Shown: positions 25,448-34,175, counted from the first letter of the stretch. The stretch is 64,000 nucleotides of DNA from Streptomyces sp. BV286 (GCF_019090165.1 NZ_JAHRIB010000179.1:19597-83596), one strand, 5' to 3'. The notes: a model not told the origin generated them from the sequence alone. Made by a program: numbers and translations.

Positions 25448-25496
25448 CGGACGTCCGACACGGACGTCGGACACGGACGTCAGACGTCGGACGTCG
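25448..25496. repeat. Array of GACGTC palindromes
   Basis: Five GACGTC hexamers start at 25450, 25463, 25476, 25483 and 25490, partly as 13-bp tandem units (CGGACGTCSGACA). The first two form a perfect hairpin GACGTCCG-aca-CGGACGTC (25450-25468). A sixth GACGTC lies near 25626. All are in the untranslated region between leader peptide and operon. Confidence 0.75.
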
Positions 25497-25793
25497 TGCC
25501 GACCGGTTTCCCCGATGCGGTCCTGGCCGTCGGGGGGGGGCTCGGTGGCCCGGACCTGCTGTCCGGGATCCGTTGGGCGCGTCGCCGGGCAGGCTCCGGG
25601 TCTGTTGCTGACGCGTTGACGCACTGACGTCCGTCGGCGTCCCTCTCTGTCATCTCCTGCCACGCCCCGCGCGTGTGCCTTCTCCTGCGCGTTTCTCACC
25701 TTCCCGGCTCCGCCCTGCCGGGTTCTTCGCGCACCTTCCTGCCCTCCGTGGCACGGCCTCGTGCACCACCTCATGAATTCAGGGAGCCCTCCC

Positions 25794-26861
25794 ATGTCAT
25801 CTCTGTCCGCGTCCGGAATCGACCGGCGGCTCTTCCTCTCCTCCGTGCTCGGCGCCGCCGCCACGGCCGGGCTCAGCGGCTGCGCGGGCAGCAGCGCCGC
25901 CGACACCGGGGCCGGCGGGTCGACGTCCGCCCCGCTGGCGGCCAAGGTCCCGTCGGGTACGAGCCTCAAGATCTCCTCGTTCCAGGGCGTCCAGCAGCTG
26001 CAGCTCAAGCTCGCGGGCCTGTCCGACCTGCCGTTCAAGGTCTCCTCCTGGGCGAACATCGGCGCCGGGCCCGACGTCATCAACGCCTTCCGCTCCAAGT
26101 CCCTGGACGTCGCCAACAACGCGGGCATCCCGCCCATCCAGGCGCACTACCAGGGCTTCGACGCGAAGATCGTCGCGATCAACGTCACCCGCAAGCCCAA
26201 CTACCTCTTCGCCACCAAACCCGGCAGCGACATCCGCACCGTCCAGGACTTCAAGGGCAGGAAGCTGGCCTTCTCGCAGGGCCAGGCCCAGGGTGTCGTG
26301 CTGCTGCGGGCCCTCAAGCAGGCCGGACTGAAGTACGACGACGTGCAGTTGGTGCCGTTGACCAGCAACCAGTTCCTCACCGCGCTCCAGGCGGGCCAGG
26401 TGGACATCGCCCCGCTCGCCAACCAGCAGTCACCGGCCTACCTCAAGCAGTACGGGTCCAGGGGCGCCCGCACCATCCCCACCGACGTCGTGGACCTGCT
26501 CAACCTGCTGTGGGCGCCCGTCTCCGTGCTGGCCGACAAGGCCAAGGCGGCCGCGGTCGCCGCGTACATCCCGCGCTGGGCCAAGGGCCAGGTGTGGGCG
26601 TACGAGCATCCCGACGACTGGAACGAGGAGTTCTACGTCAAGACGCAGAACCTGACGCTCGCCCAGGCCGAGTCGATCACCGAGCTCGCCAACAAGCCGC
26701 TGTTCCCGCCGAGCTGGGACGAGGCCGTGAAGTGGGAGCAGGAGACCGCGGACCTGCTGGCCGACGGCGGCTTCGTGAAGGCGTTCAAGGTCGACTCGCT
26801 CTTCGACCGGCGCTTCGAGGGCATCGCGGCGAAGGCCGTCACGGCGGAGTACCGGAGGTGA
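25794..26861 (+). CDS. Sulfonate/nitrate-type ABC transporter substrate-binding lipoprotein
   Basis: A 355-residue periplasmic-binding-type protein. The N-terminus is a combined twin-arginine and lipoprotein signal: GIDRRLFLSSVLG...AGLSGCAG, with the Cys of LSGC as lipid attachment site. The rest fits the SsuA/TauA/NMT1 fold (KISSFQGVQQLQLKLAGLSD; VQDFKGRKLAFSQGQAQGV). It should bind an alkanesulfonate, taurine or similar compound. The ATG follows AGGGAGCCCTCCC. It is the first structural gene after the leader region, and the permease starts within 6 nt of its stop. Confidence 0.9.
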   Translation: MSSLSASGIDRRLFLSSVLGAAATAGLSGCAGSSAADTGAGGSTSAPLAAKVPSGTSLKISSFQGVQQLQLKLAGLSDLPFKVSSWANIGAGPDVINAFRSKSLDVANNAGIPPIQAHYQGFDAKIVAINVTRKPNYLFATKPGSDIRTVQDFKGRKLAFSQGQAQGVVLLRALKQAGLKYDDVQLVPLTSNQFLTALQAGQVDIAPLANQQSPAYLKQYGSRGARTIPTDVVDLLNLLWAPVSVLADKAKAAAVAAYIPRWAKGQVWAYEHPDDWNEEFYVKTQNLTLAQAESITELANKPLFPPSWDEAVKWEQETADLLADGGFVKAFKVDSLFDRRFEGIAAKAVTAEYRR

Positions 26862-26866
26862 GCGCC

Positions 26867-27709
26867 GTGACCACGAGCACCACGACCGCGCCCGTCGTCA
26901 CCGACGCAGTGGCCGTGCCGAAGGCGCGCCGCCGCCGCGCTCTCTCCCCCGGCAAGCCCCTGCCCGCCGCCCGGCTCATCGGCCCGGTCCTCCTCCTCGC
27001 CCTGTGGGCGGGGGCCTCGGCCGCCGGTCAGCTGGATCCGGGCGCGATCCCGGCGCCCTGGACGGTGCTGGAAACCGGCGTCCAACTGTGGACCGACGGC
27101 ACGCTGCTGGGCGACATCCTGACCTCGCTGCAGCGGGCCGGTGCCGGGTTCGCGATCGGTCTGACCGCCGGGGTGGTGCTCGCGCTGGCCTCCGGGCTCA
27201 CCCGGACCGGGGAGGCGCTGATCGACGGGACGGTGAACCTCAACAGGGCGATCCCCACCCTCGGTCTGATCCCGCTGTTCATCCTCTGGCTGGGCATCGG
27301 CGAGACCTTCAAGATCGCGATCATCGCCATCGTCGTCTACATCCCGATCTATCTGAACCTGCACTCCGCGCTGTCCGGCATCGACCACCGGTACGTCGAA
27401 CTCGCCGAGGTCCAGGGGCTGTCCAAGTGGGCCTTCGTCCGGCAGGTCGTCATACCCGGCGCCCTGCCCGGCTTCTTCGTCGGCCTGCGGCTCGGGGTGA
27501 CCGGCTCCTGGCTCGGCCTGGTCGTGCTGGAGCAGATAAACGCCACCAGCGGGCTCGGTTACATGATGTTCCAGGCCCAGAACTACGGCCAGACGGACGT
27601 CATCCTCGTCGGCCTGGTCGTCTACGGCATCTTCGGACTCGCCTCCGACAGCACGGTCCGCCTCATCGAACGGAGGGTGCTGTCATGGCGACGCACGCTG
27701 AGCAGCTGA
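26867..27709 (+). CDS. Sulfonate-type ABC transporter permease
   Basis: A 280-residue SsuC/TauC-like permease with about six membrane segments and the coupling (EAA) loop EVQGLSKWAFVRQVVIPGALPG. A GTG at 26858 overlaps the previous stop (GTGA), but GGAGGTGA (26854-26861), a perfect anti-16S match, lies 5 nt before the next GTG at 26867, which I take as the start. It overlaps the ATPase gene by 25 bp. It forms the transporter with the flanking lipoprotein and ATPase. Confidence 0.9.
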   Translation: MTTSTTTAPVVTDAVAVPKARRRRALSPGKPLPAARLIGPVLLLALWAGASAAGQLDPGAIPAPWTVLETGVQLWTDGTLLGDILTSLQRAGAGFAIGLTAGVVLALASGLTRTGEALIDGTVNLNRAIPTLGLIPLFILWLGIGETFKIAIIAIVVYIPIYLNLHSALSGIDHRYVELAEVQGLSKWAFVRQVVIPGALPGFFVGLRLGVTGSWLGLVVLEQINATSGLGYMMFQAQNYGQTDVILVGLVVYGIFGLASDSTVRLIERRVLSWRRTLSS

Positions 27710-28419
27710 CCCGGCCCACGGTCCAACTCCGGGGTCTCACCAGGTCGTTCGACGACCGGACGGTCCTCGACGGCATCGATCTGGACCTCCCGCCCGGCCA
27801 GTTCACGGCCCTGCTCGGACACAGCGGGTCCGGCAAGAGCACCCTGTTGCGGGCCATCGCCGGCCTCGACCACGAGGTGACCGGAAGTGGCCGGCTCACC
27901 GCTCCCGAACGGGTGTCCGTGGTGTTCCAGGACTCCCGCCTGCTGCCCTGGCGCCGGGTCCTGGACAACGTGCTGCTGGGTCTCGACGGCGAGGACGCCG
28001 ACCGCAGGGGCCGTGAGGCTCTCGACGAGGTGGGACTGAAGGGACGCGAGCGGGCCTGGCCCAACGAGCTGTCCGGCGGCGAGGCCCAGCGCGCCGCACT
28101 GGCCCGCTCCCTCGTCCGCGAGCCCGAACTCCTGCTGGCCGACGAGCCGTTCGGCGCACTGGACGCACTCACCCGCATCAAGATGCACGCCCTGCTGCGC
28201 GAGCTGTGGAAGCGCCACCGGCCGTCCGTCCTGCTCGTCACCCACGACGTGGACGAGGCGATCGTGCTCGCCGACCGCGTGCTCGTGCTCGACCGGGGCC
28301 GCGTCGGCCTCGACCTGACCATCGACCGCCCGCACCCGCGCTCGTACCGCGACCCGCTGCTGGGCGAATACCGGGAGCGGCTGCTGTCCGCGCTCGGCGT
28401 GACGGAGGACCACCAGTGA
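27685..28419 (+). CDS. Sulfonate-type ABC transporter ATP-binding protein
   Basis: A 244-residue SsuB/TauB-like ATPase. Walker A is LLGHSGSGKST, the Q-loop VVFQDSRLLPWRRVLDNV (the LLPW pattern is typical of the nitrate/sulfonate/taurine group), the signature LSGGEAQRAALARSL, Walker B LLLADEPFGALD, and the H-loop VTHDVDEA. ATG at 27685 follows CGGAGGGTG inside the permease gene. Its stop overlaps the monooxygenase start (GTGA). Confidence 0.93.
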   Translation: MATHAEQLTRPTVQLRGLTRSFDDRTVLDGIDLDLPPGQFTALLGHSGSGKSTLLRAIAGLDHEVTGSGRLTAPERVSVVFQDSRLLPWRRVLDNVLLGLDGEDADRRGREALDEVGLKGRERAWPNELSGGEAQRAALARSLVREPELLLADEPFGALDALTRIKMHALLRELWKRHRPSVLLVTHDVDEAIVLADRVLVLDRGRVGLDLTIDRPHPRSYRDPLLGEYRERLLSALGVTEDHQ

Positions 28420-29759
28420 CATCGAGACAGCTCCACCTGAACGCGTTCCTGATGAACACCGGCCACCACGAGGCGTCGTGGCGGCTCCCGGAGAGCGACC
28501 CGTACGCCCACGTGGAGCTCGGCCACTACGTCCACCTGGCCCGGATCGCCGAACGCGGCACCTTCGACTCGCTCTTCCTCGCCGACGGACCGCAGCTGTG
28601 GGGCAACATCGCCCAACGGCCGGCCGGCACCCTGGAGCCCCTCACCCTGCTCACCGCGCTGGCGACGGCAACCGAGCACATCGGCCTGATCGCCACCGCC
28701 TCCACCTCGTACAACTCGCCCTACAACCTGGCCCGCAGGTTCGCCTCCCTGGACATCGTCAGCGGTGGCCGGGCCGGCTGGAACATCGTCACCACGGCGG
28801 GCGCCGAGGCCGCCCGCAACTTCGGGCTCGACGCGGAGCCCGCGCACGCCGAGCGGTACGCCCGTGCCGCCGAGTTCCTCGACGTGGCGCTCAAGCTGTG
28901 GGACAGCTGGGAGGACGACGCGATCGTCGCCGACAAGGCGGCCGGTGTCTGGGGCGACGACACGAAGATCCATCCGCCCCGGCACAGTGGGAAGTACTTC
29001 AGCGTCGAGGGCGCCCTCAACGTCCCGCGCAGTCCGCAGGGTTACCCGCTGCTGGTCCAGGCCGGCTCCTCCGAGGACGGCAAGGCGTTCGCGGCCCGGT
29101 ACGCGGAGGCGGTGTTCACCGCCCAGCAGACCCTGAAGGACGCCCAGGACTTCTACACCGACCTCAAGTCCCGTACGGCGGCGGTCGGCCGGGACCCCGA
29201 CCACATCAAGGTGCTGCCCGGCATCGTCCCGGTGATCGGCTCGACGGAGGCGGAGGCGCGGGCACTCGAACAGGTCCTGGAGGACCACATCGTGTACACG
29301 CACGGTGTGGGCCGCCTGGAGAGCCTGCTTCAACTGCCTGCGGGGACACTGGAGTTGGATGCCCGGCTTCCCGCCGACCTGCCGCCGGAAAGCTCCATCG
29401 AGGGTGCCAAGAGCCGCTACACGCTCGTCGTGGAACTGGCCCGGCGCGAACGCCTCACCGTGCGGCAGCTGATCGGCCGGCTCGGTGGCGGACGCGGGCA
29501 CCTGACCTTCGCCGGGACGCCCGAGCAGGTCGCCGACGCCATCGAGGAGTGGTTCACGCTCGGCGCCGCCGACGGATTCAACATCATGCCCGCGGTCCTG
29601 CCGTCCGGCCTCGACGCCTTCGTCGACCACGTCGTCCCGATCCTGCGCACCCGAGGACTGCTCCGCGAGGAGTACGGCCCGCGCCGGACCCTGCGCGAAC
29701 GGTACGGGCTCCCGCGCCCCGCCAACCAGCACGTCTCCCCGGCACTCGCCCGAGTCTGA
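28416..29759 (+). CDS. LLM-class FMN-dependent monooxygenase (NtaA/SnaA/DszA type)
   Basis: A 447-residue TIM-barrel flavin monooxygenase that uses reduced FMN from a partner reductase. The start (RQLHLNAFLMNTGHHEASW) and NIVTTAGAEAARNFGLD are typical of the NtaA/SnaA/SoxA group, members of which cleave C-N or C-S bonds in nitrilotriacetate, EDTA and dibenzothiophene sulfone. In this operon desulfonation or oxidation of an organosulfur compound is likely. The GTG start overlaps the ATPase stop by four bases. No flavin reductase is nearby. Confidence 0.9.
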   Translation: MTSRQLHLNAFLMNTGHHEASWRLPESDPYAHVELGHYVHLARIAERGTFDSLFLADGPQLWGNIAQRPAGTLEPLTLLTALATATEHIGLIATASTSYNSPYNLARRFASLDIVSGGRAGWNIVTTAGAEAARNFGLDAEPAHAERYARAAEFLDVALKLWDSWEDDAIVADKAAGVWGDDTKIHPPRHSGKYFSVEGALNVPRSPQGYPLLVQAGSSEDGKAFAARYAEAVFTAQQTLKDAQDFYTDLKSRTAAVGRDPDHIKVLPGIVPVIGSTEAEARALEQVLEDHIVYTHGVGRLESLLQLPAGTLELDARLPADLPPESSIEGAKSRYTLVVELARRERLTVRQLIGRLGGGRGHLTFAGTPEQVADAIEEWFTLGAADGFNIMPAVLPSGLDAFVDHVVPILRTRGLLREEYGPRRTLRERYGLPRPANQHVSPALARV

Positions 29760-29780
29760 GCCCGACCCGAAAGGAACCCC

Positions 29781-30674
29781 ATGTCCGACCTCGAGATCCA
29801 CAAGGTCACCGCACGGATCGGCGCCCGGATATCCGGCGTCGACATCGCCGAGCCGCTCGACGAGGAGACGGTCACCGCCCTGCGGGCCGCCCTCAACGAC
29901 CACAAGGCACTGGTCTTCGACAACGTCGGTTTGGACGACGAGGGCCAGCAGGCCTTCGCCCGGCACTTCGGCGACCTCACCACCGCCCACCCGACCGTGC
30001 CCGCCGTGGACGGCGCCCCGAACGTGCTGCCCGTCGACAGCGAGCGCGGCCGGGCCGCCAACAACTGGCACACCGACGTCACGTTCGTCCTCAACCCCCC
30101 GCAGGCCAGCACCCTGCGCAGCATCACGGTCCCGCCGTACGGCGGCGAGACACTGATCGCCAGCTCCGCCGCCGCCTACCGCAATCTGCCCGAGCCCCTC
30201 CGCCGGCTCGCGGACACCCTGTGGGCCGAGCACACCAACGACTACGACTACGCGGTGCCCGAGGAGGAGATCGACGAGGCACAGGCCGCCCAGCGCGCCC
30301 AGTTCACCTCCATCAAGTACCGCACCGCCCACCCCGTGGTCCGGGTCCACCCGCTGACCGGCGAGCGTGGGCTGTTCATCGGCGGCTTCGCCCAGCGGAT
30401 CGTCGGCCTGTCCGTGAACGAGTCCCGCAAGGTCCTCGATCTGCTCCAGGCCTACGTCACCCGGCCCGAGAACGTCCTGCGTCACCGCTGGTCGCCGAAC
30501 CAGCTCGTGCTGTTCGACAACCGGATCACCCAGCACTACGCCATCGACAACTACGACGGCCTGCCGCGCCGCCTGAACCGGGTGACGGTCGCCGGTGACG
30601 TGCCGGTCGGCATCGAAGGGAAGGAGAGCTACTCGATCTCGGGCGACGCCTCGCACTACACCCCGGTGGCGTAG
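29781..30674 (+). CDS. TauD/TfdA-family 2-oxoglutarate-dependent dioxygenase
   Basis: A 297-residue Fe(II)/2-oxoglutarate enzyme. The iron ligands are His97 and Asp99 (NNWHTDV) and His252 (ITQHYAI), and LPRRLNRVTV supplies the Arg that binds 2-oxoglutarate. The N-terminus (VTARIGARISGVDI) is the usual TauD start. Taurine or another sulfonate would be hydroxylated to release sulfite. The ATG lies 21 bp after the monooxygenase stop behind GAAAGGAACCCC. Last gene of the sulfonate operon. Confidence 0.92.
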   Translation: MSDLEIHKVTARIGARISGVDIAEPLDEETVTALRAALNDHKALVFDNVGLDDEGQQAFARHFGDLTTAHPTVPAVDGAPNVLPVDSERGRAANNWHTDVTFVLNPPQASTLRSITVPPYGGETLIASSAAAYRNLPEPLRRLADTLWAEHTNDYDYAVPEEEIDEAQAAQRAQFTSIKYRTAHPVVRVHPLTGERGLFIGGFAQRIVGLSVNESRKVLDLLQAYVTRPENVLRHRWSPNQLVLFDNRITQHYAIDNYDGLPRRLNRVTVAGDVPVGIEGKESYSISGDASHYTPVA

Positions 30675-30796
30675 CCGGGCTCTCACCCTGGGTACCGGGT
30701 GTGTCCACATGATGGACGGCCTCTTCGTGCGAACGGAGGGGCCGCCCAGACTGTGGGCGTTTTTGCCCAGTCGCACGTAAGGGACCACCCGCACCC

Positions 30797-32209
30797 ATGT
30801 CCCGTACCACCCATGACGTCGCGCCCGGTTCGTCCGGCTCCGGCGACGCGCACCCGCCCTCGCTCCCGCACGGCCTCAAGCAGCGCCATCTGTCGATGAT
30901 CGCCCTCGGCGGGGTGATCGGCGCGGGCCTGTTCGTCGGCTCCGGCGCGGGGATCGCGGCCGCCGGTCCGTCGATCGTCGTCGCGTACGCCGTCTCCGGT
31001 CTGCTCGTCATGCTGGTGATGCGGATGCTCGGCGAGATGTCGGCCGCGTACCCGTCCTCCGGTTCCTTCTCCGCGCACGCCGAGCGGGCCATCGGGCCGT
31101 GGGCGGGGTTCACCGCGGGCTGGTCGTTCTGGGTGCTGCTGTGCACGGCGGTCGGGCTGGAGGGCATCGGCGCCGCGAAGATCATGACCGGCTGGCTGCC
31201 CGGTACGCCGGAGTGGGCGTGGGTGGCGCTGTTCATGGTCGCCTTCTGCGGCGCGAACCTCGCCGCGGTGAAGAACTTCGGCGAGTTCGAGTTCTGGTTC
31301 GCCGCGCTGAAGGTGGGCGCGATCACCCTGTTCCTGGTCCTCGGCGTGCTGGCGATCGCCGGGGTGCTGCCCGGGACGGACTCCCCCGGCCTCGCCCATC
31401 TCACCGGTGAGGGCGGCTTCCTGCCGAACGGCGGCGAGGGGCTCGTCATCGGTCTGCTCGCCTCGGTCTTCGCGTACGGCGGCCTGGAGACGGTGACGAT
31501 CGCGGCGGCCGAGTCGGAGGACCCGGTCCGCGGCGTCGCGAGCGCCGTGCGCACGGCGATGTGGCGCATCGCGCTCTTCTACATCGGCTCGATGGCCGTC
31601 ATCGTGACGCTCGTCCCGTGGGACTCGAAGGCCGTCGTCGAGCAGGGCCCCTACGTCGCCACCCTCGACCGTCTGGACATCCCGGGGGCCGGCCCGCTCA
31701 TGAACGTCGTGGTGCTGGTCGCGCTGCTGAGCGCGATGAACGCCAACGTGTACGGCGCCTCGCGCATCGCCTACTCGCTGGTGGAGCGGGGCCAGGGTCC
31801 GCGGGCTCTCGGCCGGGTCTTCGGCGGGGTGCCGCGTGTCGCCGTACTGGCCTCGTCCGTCTTCGGTTTCGGCTGCGTCCTGCTCAGCTACTGGCGTCCC
31901 GACGACGTCTTCCCCTGGCTGCTCAACATGATCGGGGCGGTGATCCTGGTCGTCTGGATCTTCGTCGCGGTCGCGCAACTGCGGTTGCGGCGCGGGCTGG
32001 AGCGGGAGGCCCCGGAGAAGCTGGTCGTACGGATGTGGGCCTTCCCGGTGCTGACCTGGGTGGCACTGGCCGCGATGGTGGCGATCTTCGTCCTGATGGC
32101 CCGGGAGCCGGACACGCGGGTACAGCTGTACTCGACGGGCGCGATGACACTGGCGCTGGCGGCCACCGGTTACGCCTGGCAGCGAGTCCGCGAGAGGCGC
32201 GCCCGGTAG
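30797..32209 (+). CDS. Amino acid permease (APC superfamily), second copy
   Basis: A 470-residue 12-segment permease, clearly paralogous to the one at 19227-20699: the same HLSMIALGGVIGAGLFVGSG and MRMLGEMSAAYPSSGSFSAH motifs, but a different substrate region (SFWVLLCTAVGLEGIGAAKI). It follows the sulfonate operon on the same strand after a 120-bp gap that contains a small hairpin (30750-30771), so it may be separately transcribed. Specificity is unknown. Confidence 0.92.
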   Translation: MSRTTHDVAPGSSGSGDAHPPSLPHGLKQRHLSMIALGGVIGAGLFVGSGAGIAAAGPSIVVAYAVSGLLVMLVMRMLGEMSAAYPSSGSFSAHAERAIGPWAGFTAGWSFWVLLCTAVGLEGIGAAKIMTGWLPGTPEWAWVALFMVAFCGANLAAVKNFGEFEFWFAALKVGAITLFLVLGVLAIAGVLPGTDSPGLAHLTGEGGFLPNGGEGLVIGLLASVFAYGGLETVTIAAAESEDPVRGVASAVRTAMWRIALFYIGSMAVIVTLVPWDSKAVVEQGPYVATLDRLDIPGAGPLMNVVVLVALLSAMNANVYGASRIAYSLVERGQGPRALGRVFGGVPRVAVLASSVFGFGCVLLSYWRPDDVFPWLLNMIGAVILVVWIFVAVAQLRLRRGLEREAPEKLVVRMWAFPVLTWVALAAMVAIFVLMAREPDTRVQLYSTGAMTLALAATGYAWQRVRERRAR

Positions 32210-32393
32210 GAGCGCCGGCCGCGCCGGTCCGACTCCGCCACCCGGCCCTGCACAGCCACTACGAACCCGCACGTTCCGGACCGCGCACCGACCGAACCCC
32301 GGTCGCGTGCGCGGTCCCTTTGGTGTGCCTGAGTGGTGTGCCCGAGTGGTGTGCCCGAGCGGACGACGCCGCCCTCTTGCTGCTAGCGTGCAC

Positions 32394-32410
32394 TTGCAAG
32401 TACTTTGCAA
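32394..32410. promoter_or_regulatory. Nur operator of sodF
   Basis: TTGCAA-GTACT-TTGCAA, an exact fit to the TTGCAA-N5-TTGCAA Nur box, 24 bp before the sodF start. In S. coelicolor, nickel-loaded Nur represses sodF through such a site. Confidence 0.85.
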
Positions 32411-32433
32411 TAAGAGGTCGGAGAGGACCTGGC

Positions 32434-33075
32434 ATGGCCGTCTACACACTTCCCGAACTGCCGTACGACTACTCCGCACTTGCACCCGTGATCAGCCCCG
32501 AGATCATCGAGCTGCACCACGACAAGCACCACGCGGCGTACGTGAAGGGGGCGAACGACACCTTGGAACAGCTGGCGGAGGCCCGTGACAAGGAGTCGTG
32601 GAGCTCGATCAACGGCCTGGAGAAGAGCCTCGCCTTCCACCTCTCCGGCCACATCCTGCACAGCGTCTACTGGCACAACATGACGGGCGAGGGCGGCGGC
32701 GAGCCGCTCGCGGCGGACGGGACCGGCGAGCTCGCCGACGCGATCACGGAGTCCTTCGGGTCCTTCGCCGCATTCAAGTCCCAGCTGACCAAGGCCTCGG
32801 CGACCACCCAGGGGTCCGGCTGGGGCGTCCTCGCGTACGAGCCGCTGAGCGACCGGCTGATCGTCGAACAGATCTACGACCACCAGGGCAACGTCGGTCA
32901 GGGGTCCACCCCGATCCTGGTCTTCGACGCCTGGGAGCACGCCTTCTACCTCCAGTACCGCAACCAGAAGGTCGACTTCATCGACGCCATGTGGCAGGTC
33001 GTCAACTGGCAGGACGTGGCACGTCGTTACGCGGCGGCGAAGTCCCGTCCGGACGTGCTGCTGCTCGCCCCCTGA
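32434..33075 (+). CDS. sodF: Iron superoxide dismutase
   Basis: Converts superoxide to hydrogen peroxide and oxygen in the cytoplasm. The protein has 213 residues. The metal ligands of the Fe/Mn family are His28 (ELHHDKHH), His76 (HILHSVYW), Asp165 and His169 (DAWEHAFYL). The start MAVYTLPELPYDYSALAP is that of streptomycete SodF. ATG at 32434 follows GGAGAGGACC. The Nur box directly upstream supports a nickel-repressed FeSOD, made when NiSOD cannot be loaded. Confidence 0.95.
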   Translation: MAVYTLPELPYDYSALAPVISPEIIELHHDKHHAAYVKGANDTLEQLAEARDKESWSSINGLEKSLAFHLSGHILHSVYWHNMTGEGGGEPLAADGTGELADAITESFGSFAAFKSQLTKASATTQGSGWGVLAYEPLSDRLIVEQIYDHQGNVGQGSTPILVFDAWEHAFYLQYRNQKVDFIDAMWQVVNWQDVARRYAAAKSRPDVLLLAP

Positions 33076-33143
33076 GGGCACCCGAAGCGCCCTGCCTCGT
33101 GATCGTCTTCTCACCTTTCACGCGGGCAGGCGGATGAAAGGAG

Positions 33144-33174
33144 GACCCCCGCGAGGACGTGACTCGCGGGGGTC
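33144..33174 (+). terminator. Terminator downstream of sodF
   Basis: A 12-bp perfect stem (GACCCCCGCGAG with CTCGCGGGGGTC) and a 7-nt loop, followed by TTCC. Confidence 0.85.
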
Positions 33175-33210
33175 TTCCGGTATCGGGGATTCCGGGGGCA
33201 TGGTTGCGCG

Positions 33211-33429
33211 ATGCCGAGCGAACAGGTCTTCCGTTGTTTCACGTGCGGATCCCGGGAATCCCACCGGCCGCCCGCCGACGAGCGGGAGCGGGTGTGGCTG
33301 CGGGAGCGCACCGGCAAGAAGTACGTCGAGGACTACTGGATGTGCACCAAGGGCGACTGCCGCAACGTCCGCTACGCCTGGGTCGACGACCCCTTCCACC
33401 CACCGGTGCGGATGCCCGAGTTCGACTGA
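33211..33429 (+). CDS. Small zinc-ribbon-like protein of unknown function
   Basis: A 72-residue, highly charged open frame. Cys9 and Cys12 (RCFTCGS) plus Cys45 and Cys50 (MCTKGDC) could bind one zinc ion. Codon use is streptomycete-like and the protein contains several Trp, Tyr and Phe residues, which argues against a chance frame. The ribosome site is weak (GGGGG 12 nt upstream). It lies after the sodF terminator and is transcribed in the same direction. Function unknown. Confidence 0.55.
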   Translation: MPSEQVFRCFTCGSRESHRPPADERERVWLRERTGKKYVEDYWMCTKGDCRNVRYAWVDDPFHPPVRMPEFD

Positions 33430-33524
33430 GCGTCCCGGTCCGGCCGAGCGCCTCGCCGGGCGACGGAGACGACCGCCCCGTCCCGCGAGGGACCTGCCGG
33501 GTCAGAGGTCGGCGCCGAGGTCGG

Positions 33525-34175
33525 TCACAGATTGCTGAAGTCCGGCCCCGCCGTCCGCGTCCGCTTGATCTCGTAGAAGCCCGGGACCGACGCGACCAGC
33601 AGCGTGCCGTCCCACAGCTTGGCGGCGTCCTCGCCCTTGGGGGCCGGGGTGACGACCGGACCGAAGAAGGCGACCTGCTCGCCGTCCGCGCCGGGGACCG
33701 CGATGACGGGGGTGCCGACCTCCTGGCCGACCTTGTCTATGCCCTCCTTGTGGGAGGCGCGCAGCTGGGGCTCGTACGGGGTGTCGTCCCAGTGGTCCAT
33801 GAGGGACTCGGGCAGGCCGACGTCCTTCAGGGCCGCCGCGACGACCTCCTTCTCGGGGCCCGCGCCCTCGTTGTGGATACGCGTGCCGAGCGCGGTGTAG
33901 AGGTCACCGAGCACCTCGGCGCCGTGCTCCTCCTGGGCGGCTATGACGACCCGGACGGGGCCCCACGCCTTGGTGGTGAGCAGCTCGCGGTAGTTCTCGG
34001 GCAGGTCGTCGAGCTTGTCCTCGTTCAGCACGGCGAGGCTCATCAGGTGCCAGCGGACCTTGATGTCCCGGACCTTCTCCACCTCCAGGACCCACCGTGA
34101 GGTCATCCACGCCCAGGGGCACAGCGGGTCGAACCAGAAGTCGACGGGCGTCTTGCCGGAGGTCTGCTCGGACAT
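33525..34175 (-). CDS. DsbA-fold mycothiol-dependent nitroreductase-like protein (Rv2466c family)
   Basis: A 216-residue thioredoxin/DsbA-fold protein. The start VDFWFDPLCPWAWMTSRW places Cys19 exactly where Rv2466c has its catalytic Cys, but the second Cys of the CPWC motif is Ala22, so it would act as a monothiol enzyme. The cis-Pro is in GTPVIAV. Rv2466c uses mycothiol and mycoredoxin to reduce nitro compounds; a mycothiol-linked redox role is inferred. The ATG at 34175 follows TTGAGGAGAAC. Divergent from pepN copy 1. Confidence 0.88.
   Translation of the reverse strand: MSEQTSGKTPVDFWFDPLCPWAWMTSRWVLEVEKVRDIKVRWHLMSLAVLNEDKLDDLPENYRELLTTKAWGPVRVVIAAQEEHGAEVLGDLYTALGTRIHNEGAGPEKEVVAAALKDVGLPESLMDHWDDTPYEPQLRASHKEGIDKVGQEVGTPVIAVPGADGEQVAFFGPVVTPAPKGEDAAKLWDGTLLVASVPGFYEIKRTRTAGPDFSNL

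Noticed and set aside
25448..25496. GACGTC repeat region as a CRISPR or phage attachment site
   Set aside because: There are no spacers, no adjacent integrase and no tRNA duplication. It fits a regulatory or structural repeat better.
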